Below are positions 55,288-63,404 of a DNA stretch of 64,000 nucleotides, one piece after another. The DNA is from Lachnospiraceae bacterium (GTDB lineage Bacteria; Bacillota; Clostridia; Lachnospirales; Lachnospiraceae): positions 58,876-122,875 of the forward strand of contig JAFXCD010000005.1 of the NCBI GenBank assembly GCA_017521605.1, in the 5' to 3' direction. The translations under genes and the position numbers were made by a program. The notes under the pieces are model-generated. The model was not told the DNA's origin, ran no database searches, and saw only the letters and a program-made list of their open reading frames with translations. Every line of letters begins with the position of its first letter. Within the stretch, counting starts at the first letter, position 1.

Positions 55288-55575
55288 ATAGGGCGAAGCC
55301 CGCGACCGAGATGAAGCGAGCAAGGTTACTTGCGAGCGGAATCGAGGTGTCACGGCGAAAAGAGCAGTGTCACGGCGAAAAGAGCAGTGTCACGGCGAAA
55401 AGAGCAGTGTCACGGCGAAAAGAGCAGTGTCACGGCGGAAAGAGCAGTGTCACGGCAATACAAGAATATACATTAAATTAGCAATTTACTACATTTACTC
55501 TCTTGGCCCTTTTGATTAGAATAAAGACTGACAATGAGAGAATATGATGAAGAGGGCGTGCAAAGGAGGATGCGT
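55288..55575. other. Non-coding region between the hairpin and the ABC genes
   Basis: Apart from the tandem repeat, this holds a GC-rich segment with GCGAAGCCCGCGACCGAG and a small GCAAG/CTTGC hairpin, then an AT-rich 100 bases leading to the ABC gene. A 66-codon frame runs through the repeat but has no ATG or ribosome site and simply reads the repeat in all three frames, so I do not call it a gene. Confidence 0.6.
55347..55456 (+). repeat. Tandem repeat, 20-bp unit, 5.5 copies
   Basis: Unit GTGTCACGGCGAAAAGAGCA repeats at 55347, 55367, 55387, 55407 and 55427 (the fifth with one change), plus a half copy at 55447. There are no spacers, so it is not a CRISPR array. The stretch is far more GC-rich than the neighbouring DNA. 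Confidence 0.92.
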
Positions 55576-57348
55576 ATGGAAACACAGAAAAGGTCCAAGA
55601 TGGCCTGGCTCTGGGAGAATATGAAGGGCTATCGGACTATTTATTTTATAGGTATTTTGGGAACCATTGTATATAATGTTATGCAGCTTACCGTTCCCTA
55701 TTTTACCCAGCTTATTATTGATATCTTTTTGACCGGTGAAGAGGCAGCGGCTAATCTGGTAAACAAGAGAGAGTTATTTTATCAGTTGATTATAGCTATG
55801 GTAGGTTTTACTATTTTAAGAACTACTATAGTGTATCTGGTATGTATGGATGTGGAGCATGTATCACAGAAGGTGCTGTATCGTATCAGAACCCATCTGT
55901 TTGATAAAATCGAACGTCAGGATATGTCCTTTTATAACACTTACCGTACAGGTGATTTGATGACCCGTGTAACCGGTGACTTGGATGCGGTAAGACATAT
56001 GATTGCCTGGGTACTTCGAAGCATTGTGGAGTCATTCTCACTGCTTTTGGCAACAGCAGTTTATTTCTTCTATATGGATTGGAGACTTGCATTGTCGGTA
56101 TTGGCAATTGCTCCTTTCATTATGATTGTTATCGTGAAGTTCCGTAATCAGGTGGCTCCCAGACATAAAGAACTTCGTGCAAAACTGTCTCTGTTAAATA
56201 CCGCGGCTCAGGAAAATATATCCGGTAACCGTGTTGTAAAGGCTTTTGCAAGAGAAGATTATGAAATCAAGAAATTTGATGAATGCAGTGTAGAATTTTC
56301 ACAGACGAATAAGAAGACTGCATTAACATGGATTACTTATTTTCCTTATATTGAAACCTTTGCAAACCTAATGCCTATTGTACTGTTGGTAGTAGGTGGT
56401 ATATTTATTATAAAAGGTGAGTTGACTATGGGTGAGTATGTAGCATTCTCCAGCTTGATTTGGGCAGTGCAGAACCCCATGCGTATGCTGGGTAATATTA
56501 TGAATGAATTCCAGAGATTCTCAGCAGCATCTGAAAAGGTTATGGAAATCTATTATTCTGAACCAAAGATTGTGGATAAGCCGGAAGCACTGGATTTGCC
56601 ACAAAGATTTAAAGGTAAGGTGGAGTTTAAGAATGTAAGCTTCCAATATGAAGACGGTAATATGCCGGTACTTCACGATATTTCCTTTGTGGCGAATCCC
56701 GGTGAAACTATAGCTATTATGGGTGAAACAGGATGTGGTAAAACCTCCCTGATTCAGTTGATTCCCAGATTTTATGAGCCTACTGAGGGTGAAGTGCTGG
56801 TGGATGGTATCAATGTTAATGATATGAAACTGACCCAGCTTAGAAAAAATATTGGTCTGGCAACTCAGGATGTACTTTTGTATTCCGATACCATCGATGG
56901 CAATATTGCTTATGGTGACAGTAGTCTGACCAAGGAAGAAGTAGAGAAGTTTGCTAAGTATTCTGCAGCAGCCAAGTTTATTACCAAGATGCCGGAAGGC
57001 TATGATACTATCGTGGGTGAACGTGGTGTGGGTTTGTCCGGTGGACAGAAGCAGCGTATTTCCCTGGCAAGAGCTTTGGCAGTAAAGCCGGCAATACTTA
57101 TTTTGGATGACACCACTTCCGCAGTAGATATGGAAACAGAAAAACAGATTCAGCATTCTCTGAATGAGTTGGATTTTCCTTGTACTAAGATTATTATTGC
57201 ACAGAGAATTTCTACGACCAAATTTGCGGATAAGATATTAATTATTCGGGATGGCCGGATTTCAGAATCAGGTACTCACGATGAATTAATAGCAAAGAAG
57301 GGCTATTATCATAGTCTGGTACAGCTACAAACAGGAGAGGAGGTATAA
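55576..57348 (+). CDS. ABC exporter half, subunit with degenerate Walker B glutamate
   Basis: About 590 residues: six membrane helices, then an ATPase domain with Walker A GETGCGKTSL, signature LSGGQKQRIS and Walker B ILILDDTTSAVD. The catalytic Glu after Walker B is Asp here, as in the inactive-site subunit of TM287/288-type heterodimers. The AAAGGAGG at 55562-55569 points to the ATG at 55576. The partner gene begins 2 bases after the stop. The substrate is not evident; lipids, peptides or drugs are all possible. Confidence 0.9.
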   Translation: METQKRSKMAWLWENMKGYRTIYFIGILGTIVYNVMQLTVPYFTQLIIDIFLTGEEAAANLVNKRELFYQLIIAMVGFTILRTTIVYLVCMDVEHVSQKVLYRIRTHLFDKIERQDMSFYNTYRTGDLMTRVTGDLDAVRHMIAWVLRSIVESFSLLLATAVYFFYMDWRLALSVLAIAPFIMIVIVKFRNQVAPRHKELRAKLSLLNTAAQENISGNRVVKAFAREDYEIKKFDECSVEFSQTNKKTALTWITYFPYIETFANLMPIVLLVVGGIFIIKGELTMGEYVAFSSLIWAVQNPMRMLGNIMNEFQRFSAASEKVMEIYYSEPKIVDKPEALDLPQRFKGKVEFKNVSFQYEDGNMPVLHDISFVANPGETIAIMGETGCGKTSLIQLIPRFYEPTEGEVLVDGINVNDMKLTQLRKNIGLATQDVLLYSDTIDGNIAYGDSSLTKEEVEKFAKYSAAAKFITKMPEGYDTIVGERGVGLSGGQKQRISLARALAVKPAILILDDTTSAVDMETEKQIQHSLNELDFPCTKIIIAQRISTTKFADKILIIRDGRISESGTHDELIAKKGYYHSLVQLQTGEEV

Positions 57349-57350
57349 TC

Positions 57351-59132
57351 ATGGCTAGAAGAAATACGTACAGAGAAGACGAAGTCTTAGAAACACCATT
57401 TGACTACCACCACCTCCTAAGGGCATCGGTTTATATTAAGAAATATGTGGGGAAAATGGTTTTTGCACTGATTTTAAGTGCTATCGGTGGTATTACCGGT
57501 CTCTTCGGACCTATGATTACCCAGAAGGCATTGGATGTAGCCATTCCTGACAAAAATATCAGAATGTTATTTATGCTGGTAGCACTATTATGCTTTACTT
57601 TCGTACTAAGTATTATATTTACAACCATTCGTTCCAGGATCATGATTAATGTGAGCCAGAATATCATTTATGATATCAGAAAGGATATCTTTGAACATTT
57701 GCAGAAGCTTCCTTTCCAGTACTATGATGACAGACCTCATGGTAAGATTCTGATTCGTGTAGTAAACTATGTCAACTCTGTTTCCGATATGCTTTCCAAT
57801 GGTTTGATTAATGTAGTACTGGAAATTATGAACTTGGTTTTTATAGTTATTTTTATGTTCCTGGTGGATGTAAAGCTTTCACTGGTAGTACTGGCAGGTG
57901 TGCCTGTTTTAGGTATTTTCATGTTCTGGATTAAGGAGAAGCAGAGAAAGGCATGGCAGCAGGTATCTAATAAAAACTCTAACTTAAATGCATATCTTCA
58001 GGAAAATATTGTGGGTGCCAGAATTACTCAGATGTTTGCCAGAGAAGAAGAAAATGCGGAAACCTTTTCGGAATTGTGTGACCGGTGCAGAACAACCTGG
58101 TTTAAGGCGGTTATGTACAGTAATATGGTTTGGCCGGGTATCGACAATATTTCCGTTTGTGTACGAGCAGCAGTATTTATTGTTGGCTTGATTTTTATGG
58201 GTCAGGGAGAAGTGAGCTTAGGTGTAATTGTAGCAGTTACTTCCTATGCTTCACGTTTCTGGCAGCCCATTATGAACTTGGGTAATATCTTTAACAACTT
58301 TATCAACAATATTGCTTATTTGGAGCGTATTTTTGAAACTCTGGATGAGCCTGTAACCGTTTGTGATGCAGAGGGCGCAGTAGAAATGCCTGAAATTCGT
58401 GGTAATGTTACTTTTGAAAATGTAACCTTTGCTTACGAAGAAGGTAAGGATGTCCTTAAGAATGTATCCTTTGAAGTAAAGGCCGGCGAAAGCGTTGCAT
58501 TGGTAGGACCTACCGGTGCAGGTAAGAGTACCATTGTAAACCTTATTTCCCGCTTCTACAATGTGGGTCAGGGACGTGTACTCATTGACGGACAGGATAT
58601 TGCAAATGTACAGCTTCATTCACTTCGTTCACAGATGGGTATTATGTTGCAGGATAGCTTCATTTTCTCCGGTACCATCGAGGATAATATTCGTTATGGT
58701 AAGTTGGATGCTACTACTGAGGAAATTATTAATGCAAGTAAAACTGTATGTGCAGATGAATTTATTAATCGTTTTGCGGATGGTTATCAGACAGAGGTTA
58801 AAGAACGCGGTTCTCTCCTTTCACAGGGCCAGAAGCAGCTTATCTCTTTTGCGAGAACTTTACTTTCTGATCCGGCAATTCTGGTATTGGATGAAGCAAC
58901 CTCCAGCATTGACGTGCAGACGGAAAAAGCTTTGCAACAAGGCTTGAATGCAATGCTTCAAGGCAGAACCTCTTTCATCATTGCACACAGACTTTCTACT
59001 ATTAAAAACTGTGACAAAATCATGTATGTGGACCAGGGCGGTATTGTAGAATGTGGTAGCCACGACGAACTTATAGCGAAGAAAGGCTACTATTATAAAC
59101 TGTATACAGCACAGATGGATGATATTGCGTAA
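57351..59132 (+). CDS. ABC exporter half, subunit with intact Walker B
   Basis: A 593-residue partner with six helices and an ATPase domain: Walker A GPTGAGKSTI, signature LLSQGQKQLIS (LSQGQ variant) and Walker B ILVLDEATSSID with the catalytic Glu. With its neighbour it forms a heterodimer with one canonical and one degenerate ATP site, the usual plan of this class. Both contain an ABC_membrane domain with an ENIVGARIT/ENISGNRVV coupling segment. A terminator follows, so this is a two-gene operon. Confidence 0.92.
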   Translation: MARRNTYREDEVLETPFDYHHLLRASVYIKKYVGKMVFALILSAIGGITGLFGPMITQKALDVAIPDKNIRMLFMLVALLCFTFVLSIIFTTIRSRIMINVSQNIIYDIRKDIFEHLQKLPFQYYDDRPHGKILIRVVNYVNSVSDMLSNGLINVVLEIMNLVFIVIFMFLVDVKLSLVVLAGVPVLGIFMFWIKEKQRKAWQQVSNKNSNLNAYLQENIVGARITQMFAREEENAETFSELCDRCRTTWFKAVMYSNMVWPGIDNISVCVRAAVFIVGLIFMGQGEVSLGVIVAVTSYASRFWQPIMNLGNIFNNFINNIAYLERIFETLDEPVTVCDAEGAVEMPEIRGNVTFENVTFAYEEGKDVLKNVSFEVKAGESVALVGPTGAGKSTIVNLISRFYNVGQGRVLIDGQDIANVQLHSLRSQMGIMLQDSFIFSGTIEDNIRYGKLDATTEEIINASKTVCADEFINRFADGYQTEVKERGSLLSQGQKQLISFARTLLSDPAILVLDEATSSIDVQTEKALQQGLNAMLQGRTSFIIAHRLSTIKNCDKIMYVDQGGIVECGSHDELIAKKGYYYKLYTAQMDDIA

Positions 59133-59138
59133 GATACG

Positions 59139-59171
59139 AACCGGAGACAGTGTGGCTGGCTCCGGTTTTTT
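59139..59171 (+). terminator. Terminator after the ABC operon
   Basis: AACCGGAG pairs perfectly with CTCCGGTT around a 13-base loop, followed by a run of T. Confidence 0.9.
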
Positions 59172-59191
59172 AAACGACAACTTCGCGTTAA

Positions 59192-59220
59192 ATGACATTT
59201 CACTTATAACCAGATATCAT
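59192..59220 (+). promoter_or_regulatory. Promoter-like site ahead of a candidate small RNA
   Basis: ATGACA and TATCAT with 17-base spacing, each one base from consensus. No gene follows within 390 bases, but a strong terminator does at 59406. Confidence 0.45.
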
Positions 59221-59225
59221 ATAAA

Positions 59226-59450
59226 TGATGGAAGTCATCTAAAGGTGATGGAAGCAGCATTCGCCATAAGATGCTTGGGAGTGCTTCTGCTATGAAACAC
59301 AGGCGGAATGGTGGAATAGTTTGTGCGGAGCAGTCGGAGTGGTTGCATATCAGCCTGTCCGCCTATAGGTGTCAATAGATTACCGATATAAAATATGATA
59401 TACAAAATGCCCTGCTTCAAGTTATGAAAACCCAAGCAGGGCATTTTTGA
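59226..59450 (+). ncRNA. Candidate structured small RNA of about 220 nt
   Basis: The stretch between the promoter-like site at 59192 and the terminator at 59406 has no credible reading frame on either strand. It can form nested stems: GAAGCA/TGCTTC enclosing GCAT/ATGC, and AGGCGGA with TCCGCCT 50 bases later. I compared it by eye with 6S, SRP, tmRNA and common riboswitch cores and saw no match. It could instead be a decayed gene. Confidence 0.35.
59406..59448. terminator. Strong terminator, bidirectional
   Basis: AATGCCCTGCTT pairs perfectly with AAGCAGGGCATT around a 16-base loop. T run on the plus strand and A run in front, so it can act in both directions. No protein gene ends before it. 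Confidence 0.9.
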
Positions 59451-59531
59451 GGTGTAAAATAGGATGTGAGCATTAAACCCGGGGCATGCTGGAGTAAAGT
59501 GAACCGAACATATGATTGGCGCTAATAATCG

Positions 59532-59560
59532 TTTACCTTAGAGTGGGTTTATGGTAAAAT
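59532..59560 (+). promoter_or_regulatory. Extended -10 promoter of bcp
   Basis: TTTACC and TAAAAT with 17-base spacing and TG one base before the -10 (TATGGTAAAAT). It is about 45 bases before the transcription of the bcp reading frame begins and resembles the promoter at 60834. Confidence 0.65.
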
Positions 59561-59611
59561 TTGGTGCAGAGGAAACTTTGAATTTTACGCATCGTTATGA
59601 AGGAGTAAAGT

Positions 59612-60067
59612 ATGTTAGAAGTAGGAACCAAGGCACCAGATTTTGAGCTGTTTGACCAAGATGGAAAATTGCATAAATTAAATGATTATATTGGAAAAAA
59701 GGTTATTTTATATTTTTATCCAAAGGATAGTACACCGGGATGTACAAAGCAAGCATGTGGATTTTCTGAAAGATATCCTCAGTTTACAGAGAAAGGAGCA
59801 GTTGTCCTTGGGGTCAGTAAGGATTCAGTGGCTTCTCATAAAAAATTTGTAGAAAAATACGGATTGGTATTTACGCTTCTTGCAGACCCGGAGCGCACCG
59901 TAATTGAAACATACGATGTATGGAAGGAAAAGAAAAATTACGGTAAGGTTTCTATGGGGGTTGTAAGAACAACATATCTAATAGATGAGCAAGGAATTAT
60001 TATTAAAGCAAATGATAGGGTGAAAGCAGCAGAGGACCCGGAAAAAATGCTGCAGGAATTAGAATAG
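59612..60067 (+). CDS. bcp: Thiol peroxidase, BCP/PrxQ type
   Basis: A 151-residue peroxiredoxin: KAPDFELFDQDGKLHKL, then FYPKDSTPGCTKQACGF with the peroxidatic Cys in PGCT and a second Cys five residues later, as in PrxQ/BCP. It reduces H2O2 and organic peroxides in the cytoplasm using thioredoxin. AAGGAG precedes the ATG. The next gene, yaaA, overlaps by one base, so the pair is a peroxide-defence operon. Confidence 0.93.
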   Translation: MLEVGTKAPDFELFDQDGKLHKLNDYIGKKVILYFYPKDSTPGCTKQACGFSERYPQFTEKGAVVLGVSKDSVASHKKFVEKYGLVFTLLADPERTVIETYDVWKEKKNYGKVSMGVVRTTYLIDEQGIIIKANDRVKAAEDPEKMLQELE

Positions 60068-60813
60068 TGAAAATAATATTATCTCCAGCAAAAAAGATGA
60101 ATATAAACCTTGATGCTTTAGAACCTATGGGGTTGCCCATGTTTATTGATAGGTCTACGGAAATATTAGAATGGTTAAAAGGCAAGTCTAAAGATGAGTT
60201 AAAGGAATTGTGGAAATGCAATGATAAAATCGTGGAGCAAAATGTGAGACGTTTAGAGAATATGGACTTGTACCATAGGCTTACACCGGCGATATTATCA
60301 TATGAAGGAATTGCGTACCAGTACATGGCTCCTACAGTATTTGAGGATGGGCATTTTGAATATATACAGGAACATCTAAGGATATTATCAGCGTTCTATG
60401 GTGTTTTGAAGCCAATGGATGGAGTAACACCTTACCGCTTAGAGATGAAGGCAAAAGCTACAATCGGAAATGAAAAAAACTTATATGAATATTGGGGAGA
60501 TATGCTTTACAAAGGTGTTAGAGATGAGAAGGGCATTATAATTAATCTGGCATCAAAAGAATATTCTAAATGTATCGAGAGATATCTATCCAAAGAAGAT
60601 ACGTATATATCTATAACATTTTGCGAATTATCTGCCGGGAAGCTGGTAACAAAAGGTACTTATGCAAAAATGGCACGAGGTGAAATGGTTAGATTCATGG
60701 CAGAAAACTGCATTGAAAATCCCGAAGAAATAAAGAAATTCAATAGACTTGGATACGTTTTTAGAGAAGACTTATCTTCTAAAATAGAATATGTTTTTGA
60801 AAGAAGACTGTGA
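60067..60813 (+). CDS. yaaA: YaaA-family peroxide stress protein
   Basis: A 248-residue DUF328 protein: KIILSPAKKMN at the start, then LRILSAFYGVLKPMDGV PYRLEMK in the middle, both family hallmarks. YaaA limits free iron and DNA damage under H2O2 stress in E. coli and binds DNA. It starts with GTG sharing one base with the bcp stop. Coupling to bcp fits the same stress role. Confidence 0.93.
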   Translation: MKIILSPAKKMNINLDALEPMGLPMFIDRSTEILEWLKGKSKDELKELWKCNDKIVEQNVRRLENMDLYHRLTPAILSYEGIAYQYMAPTVFEDGHFEYIQEHLRILSAFYGVLKPMDGVTPYRLEMKAKATIGNEKNLYEYWGDMLYKGVRDEKGIIINLASKEYSKCIERYLSKEDTYISITFCELSAGKLVTKGTYAKMARGEMVRFMAENCIENPEEIKKFNRLGYVFREDLSSKIEYVFERRL

Positions 60814-60833
60814 GTTTGCTATCATAGTTTTTC

Positions 60834-60862
60834 TTTACTTTAATAAAGATATATGGTACAAT
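60834..60862 (+). promoter_or_regulatory. Extended -10 promoter of the DUF134/NifX-like gene
   Basis: TTTACT and TACAAT with 17-base spacing and TATGG before the -10. It has the same layout as the bcp promoter. Confidence 0.6.
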
Positions 60863-60895
60863 ATTTTATGGCATATGCCAAAAAGAGGTGTTAAG

Positions 60896-61657
60896 ATGCC
60901 AAGATGCAGAAAGAGAATAGTATGTAAAGAGCCTGATGTTAAAGTGTTTATACCTCAGCAAAATGATAACAGCGAAATGTTGATTATGACTGTTGATGAA
61001 TACGAAAGCATAAGACTGATTGACTTGGAAGGATTCAGTCAGGAAAAATGTGCTAATAAGTTAGGTGTTGCACGGACAACTGCTCAATTAATTTATAATA
61101 ATGCGAGAGAAAAAATTGCAAAGGCGTTAGTGATGGGAAAGGGGCTTCAAATCGAAGGTGGAAATTATGTGCTTTGTGATGGAAGCCCGCATTGTAAAAA
61201 ATGTCATTTGACAAAATCTTACTTGAATCAAAGACAATTACAAGAAAAGGAGAATGGAATTATGCGAATAGCGGTAACATATGACAACGAAGAGGTATTT
61301 CAGCATTTTGGAAGAACCGAGAATTTTAAAGTATATGAAATAGAGAATAATCAAGTCATTTCTTCGGAAGTGATTAGCTCAAATGGACAAGGACATGGTG
61401 CTCTGGCAGGAGTGCTTGCAACAAATCAGATAGATGTACTTATTTGTGGCGGTATCGGAGGCGGTGCACAGATGGCGCTTGCAGAAGCCGGAATAGAACT
61501 GTGTGCAGGTGCAACGGGAAATGTGGATAAAGCAGTTTCAAGTTATCTTGCCGGTACACTTGTAAATACCGGTTCAAATTGTAATCACCATCACCATGAG
61601 GATAGACATACTTGTGGAGACCATGGATGTGGAAACCATGGATGTGGAAAGCATTAA
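60896..61657 (+). CDS. DUF134 DNA-binding protein fused to a NifX/NifB-type domain with metal-binding tail
   Basis: About 253 residues. N-terminal DUF134 helix-turn-helix (MPRCRKRIVCKEP, then EYESIRLIDLEGFSQEKCAN). From Met123 a dinitrogenase iron-molybdenum cofactor-type domain (IAVTYDNEEVFQHFG, then ICGGIGGGAQMALAEAGIEL). The tail is rich in His, Cys and Gly (HHHHEDRHTCGDHGCGNHG), a likely metal site. I chose the ATG at 60896 with AGAGGTG upstream; the longer frame from 60791 runs from inside yaaA. An internal AAGGAG before Met123 could also start a shorter protein. Metal or Fe-S related regulation is likely. Confidence 0.85.
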   Translation: MPRCRKRIVCKEPDVKVFIPQQNDNSEMLIMTVDEYESIRLIDLEGFSQEKCANKLGVARTTAQLIYNNAREKIAKALVMGKGLQIEGGNYVLCDGSPHCKKCHLTKSYLNQRQLQEKENGIMRIAVTYDNEEVFQHFGRTENFKVYEIENNQVISSEVISSNGQGHGALAGVLATNQIDVLICGGIGGGAQMALAEAGIELCAGATGNVDKAVSSYLAGTLVNTGSNCNHHHHEDRHTCGDHGCGNHGCGKH

Positions 61658-61684
61658 TTTATAAAACGAATTGAGGTGTAAGAA

Positions 61685-63376
61685 ATGAAAGTGGTAATTG
61701 TAGGTGGTGTGGCTGGTGGAGCTTCGGCCGCAGCAAGAATTCGCCGTCTGGACGAAAGTGCAGAAATAATTGTTTTTGAAAAGACAGGATATATTTCTTA
61801 CGCCAATTGTGGTCTGCCATATTATATCGGTGATGTAATAACAGATTCCGGTGATTTGACACTTCAGACGCCGGAAAGTTTTTGGAAAAGATTTCGGATT
61901 TCAGTAAAAGTAAATCATGAAGTAACTAACATTGATGTGACCCAAAAGACAGTAAAAGTAAAAAATCTGCTTACAGGCACAGAATGGGAGGAAACTTATG
62001 ATAAGCTCTTATTATCTCCGGGTGCAAAACCTGTAAGACCAAATCTGCCCGGAATTGACAGTGAAAAGATTTTTTCGCTAAGAACAGTAGAAGATACGTT
62101 TCGAATTCATGATTATTTGGAAAAAACAAAAGCGCAAAATGCCGTGGTTGTGGGCGGAGGCTATATAGGTATTGAGGTTGCGGAAAATCTTAAGGAAAAA
62201 GGTCTTAATGTGACGATTGTTCAGAGGCCGAATCAGTTGATGAATACGCTGGATTATGATATGGCTTCGTTTGTTCATAGTAAGCTTCGTGCAAAGGGGA
62301 TTTCATTAAGACTGAATAGTAATGTTACCTCTTTTCGACAGGATGGGGAATGCATTGTGACCCTGCTGGAAGATAATAGTGAAATAGCAGCGGATATGGT
62401 TTTGCTTGCCATAGGGGTGGCACCCGAAAATAGTCTTGCAAAACAAGCAGGACTAAAGCTTGGTGTAAAAGGAAGTATTGTCGTAAATGACCGTATGGAA
62501 ACCTCAGTACAGGATATTTATGCTGTGGGTGATGCTATTCAGGTGAAGCATTTTGTGACAGAAGAAGATACCGTAATTGCACTTGCAGGACCGGCAAATA
62601 AGCAGGGACGTATTGCAGCAGATAATATCTGTGGAGGAGATAGTCATTATCAGGGTTCTATGGGTTCCACCATAATAAAGATATTTGATATGACTGTTGC
62701 AGGAACCGGTTTGACGGAGAAAGTAGCTAAATCTATGGGAATTGATTGTGAAAGTGTTGTCCTTTCCCCAGCTTCTCATGCAGGTTATTATCCCGGTGCA
62801 AAAGTTATGACCATGAAGGTTGTTTTTGAAAAGGAATCCTTAAAGCTTCTTGGCACACAGATAGTTGGATCGGAAGGTGTAGATAAGAGATTGGATGTTC
62901 TCGCTACAGCAATCCATTGTGGTATGAAAGCAGACATGCTTAAGGATTTGGATTTGGCATATGCACCACCATTTTCATCTGCAAAAGACCCTGTAAATAT
63001 GGCTGGTTTTATGATTGAAAATATAAGTAAAGAAATGATTAAGCAGTATCATTGGGATGATATTAAAGATTTACCTAGGGACGGAAGTGTTACATTATTG
63101 GATACCAGAACGGCATATGAGTACAAAAGTGGACACATTGATGGGTATATCAATATTCCGGTGGATGACTTGAGAGACCGATTAAATGAACTTGATAGAA
63201 GTAAGACAGTCTATGTAATATGTCAGAGCGGATTAAGAAGTTATATAGCTTGTAGAATCCTGTCTCAGAACGGCTTTGACTGTAATAATTTTTCCGGTGG
63301 TTACAGGTTTTATGCCAGTGTAATTAAGGAAAAAGAAATGAGTGAATATACATATCCTTGTGGTATGGAAAAATAA
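61685..63376 (+). CDS. CoA-disulfide reductase / NADH oxidase-type flavoprotein with C-terminal rhodanese domain
   Basis: A 563-residue flavoenzyme: FAD loop VIVGGVAGGASAAARIRR, redox Cys42 in SYANCGLPYY, NAD loop VVVGGGYIGIEVAENL, FAD site DIYAVGDAIQ, dimer domain, then a rhodanese domain (about 460-563) with Cys513 in ICQSGLRS. This CDR-rhodanese plan reduces CoA disulfide or persulfides/polysulfide with NADH. AATTGAGGTG precedes the ATG. It lies 27 bases after the DUF134/NifX gene and before rubrerythrin, so it is part of the redox group. Confidence 0.92.
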   Translation: MKVVIVGGVAGGASAAARIRRLDESAEIIVFEKTGYISYANCGLPYYIGDVITDSGDLTLQTPESFWKRFRISVKVNHEVTNIDVTQKTVKVKNLLTGTEWEETYDKLLLSPGAKPVRPNLPGIDSEKIFSLRTVEDTFRIHDYLEKTKAQNAVVVGGGYIGIEVAENLKEKGLNVTIVQRPNQLMNTLDYDMASFVHSKLRAKGISLRLNSNVTSFRQDGECIVTLLEDNSEIAADMVLLAIGVAPENSLAKQAGLKLGVKGSIVVNDRMETSVQDIYAVGDAIQVKHFVTEEDTVIALAGPANKQGRIAADNICGGDSHYQGSMGSTIIKIFDMTVAGTGLTEKVAKSMGIDCESVVLSPASHAGYYPGAKVMTMKVVFEKESLKLLGTQIVGSEGVDKRLDVLATAIHCGMKADMLKDLDLAYAPPFSSAKDPVNMAGFMIENISKEMIKQYHWDDIKDLPRDGSVTLLDTRTAYEYKSGHIDGYINIPVDDLRDRLNELDRSKTVYVICQSGLRSYIACRILSQNGFDCNNFSGGYRFYASVIKEKEMSEYTYPCGMEK

Positions 63377-63404
63377 AAGAAGATATTAGAAATTGTTCCA
63401 AATA

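Noticed and set aside
55347-55456. Short CRISPR array
   Set aside because: The 20-base units touch each other with no spacers and no cas genes are near.
55281-55481. 66-codon frame running through the 20-bp tandem repeat
   Set aside because: It has no ATG or ribosome site, and the 20-base unit is not a multiple of three, so the frame only reads the repeat in three phases.
59300-59385. tRNA-like stretches (GCGGAATGGTGGAAT and GGAGTGGTT) suggestive of Leu or Ser tRNA
   Set aside because: No cloverleaf could be completed: no anticodon stem, no GTTCGA T-loop and no matching acceptor stem.
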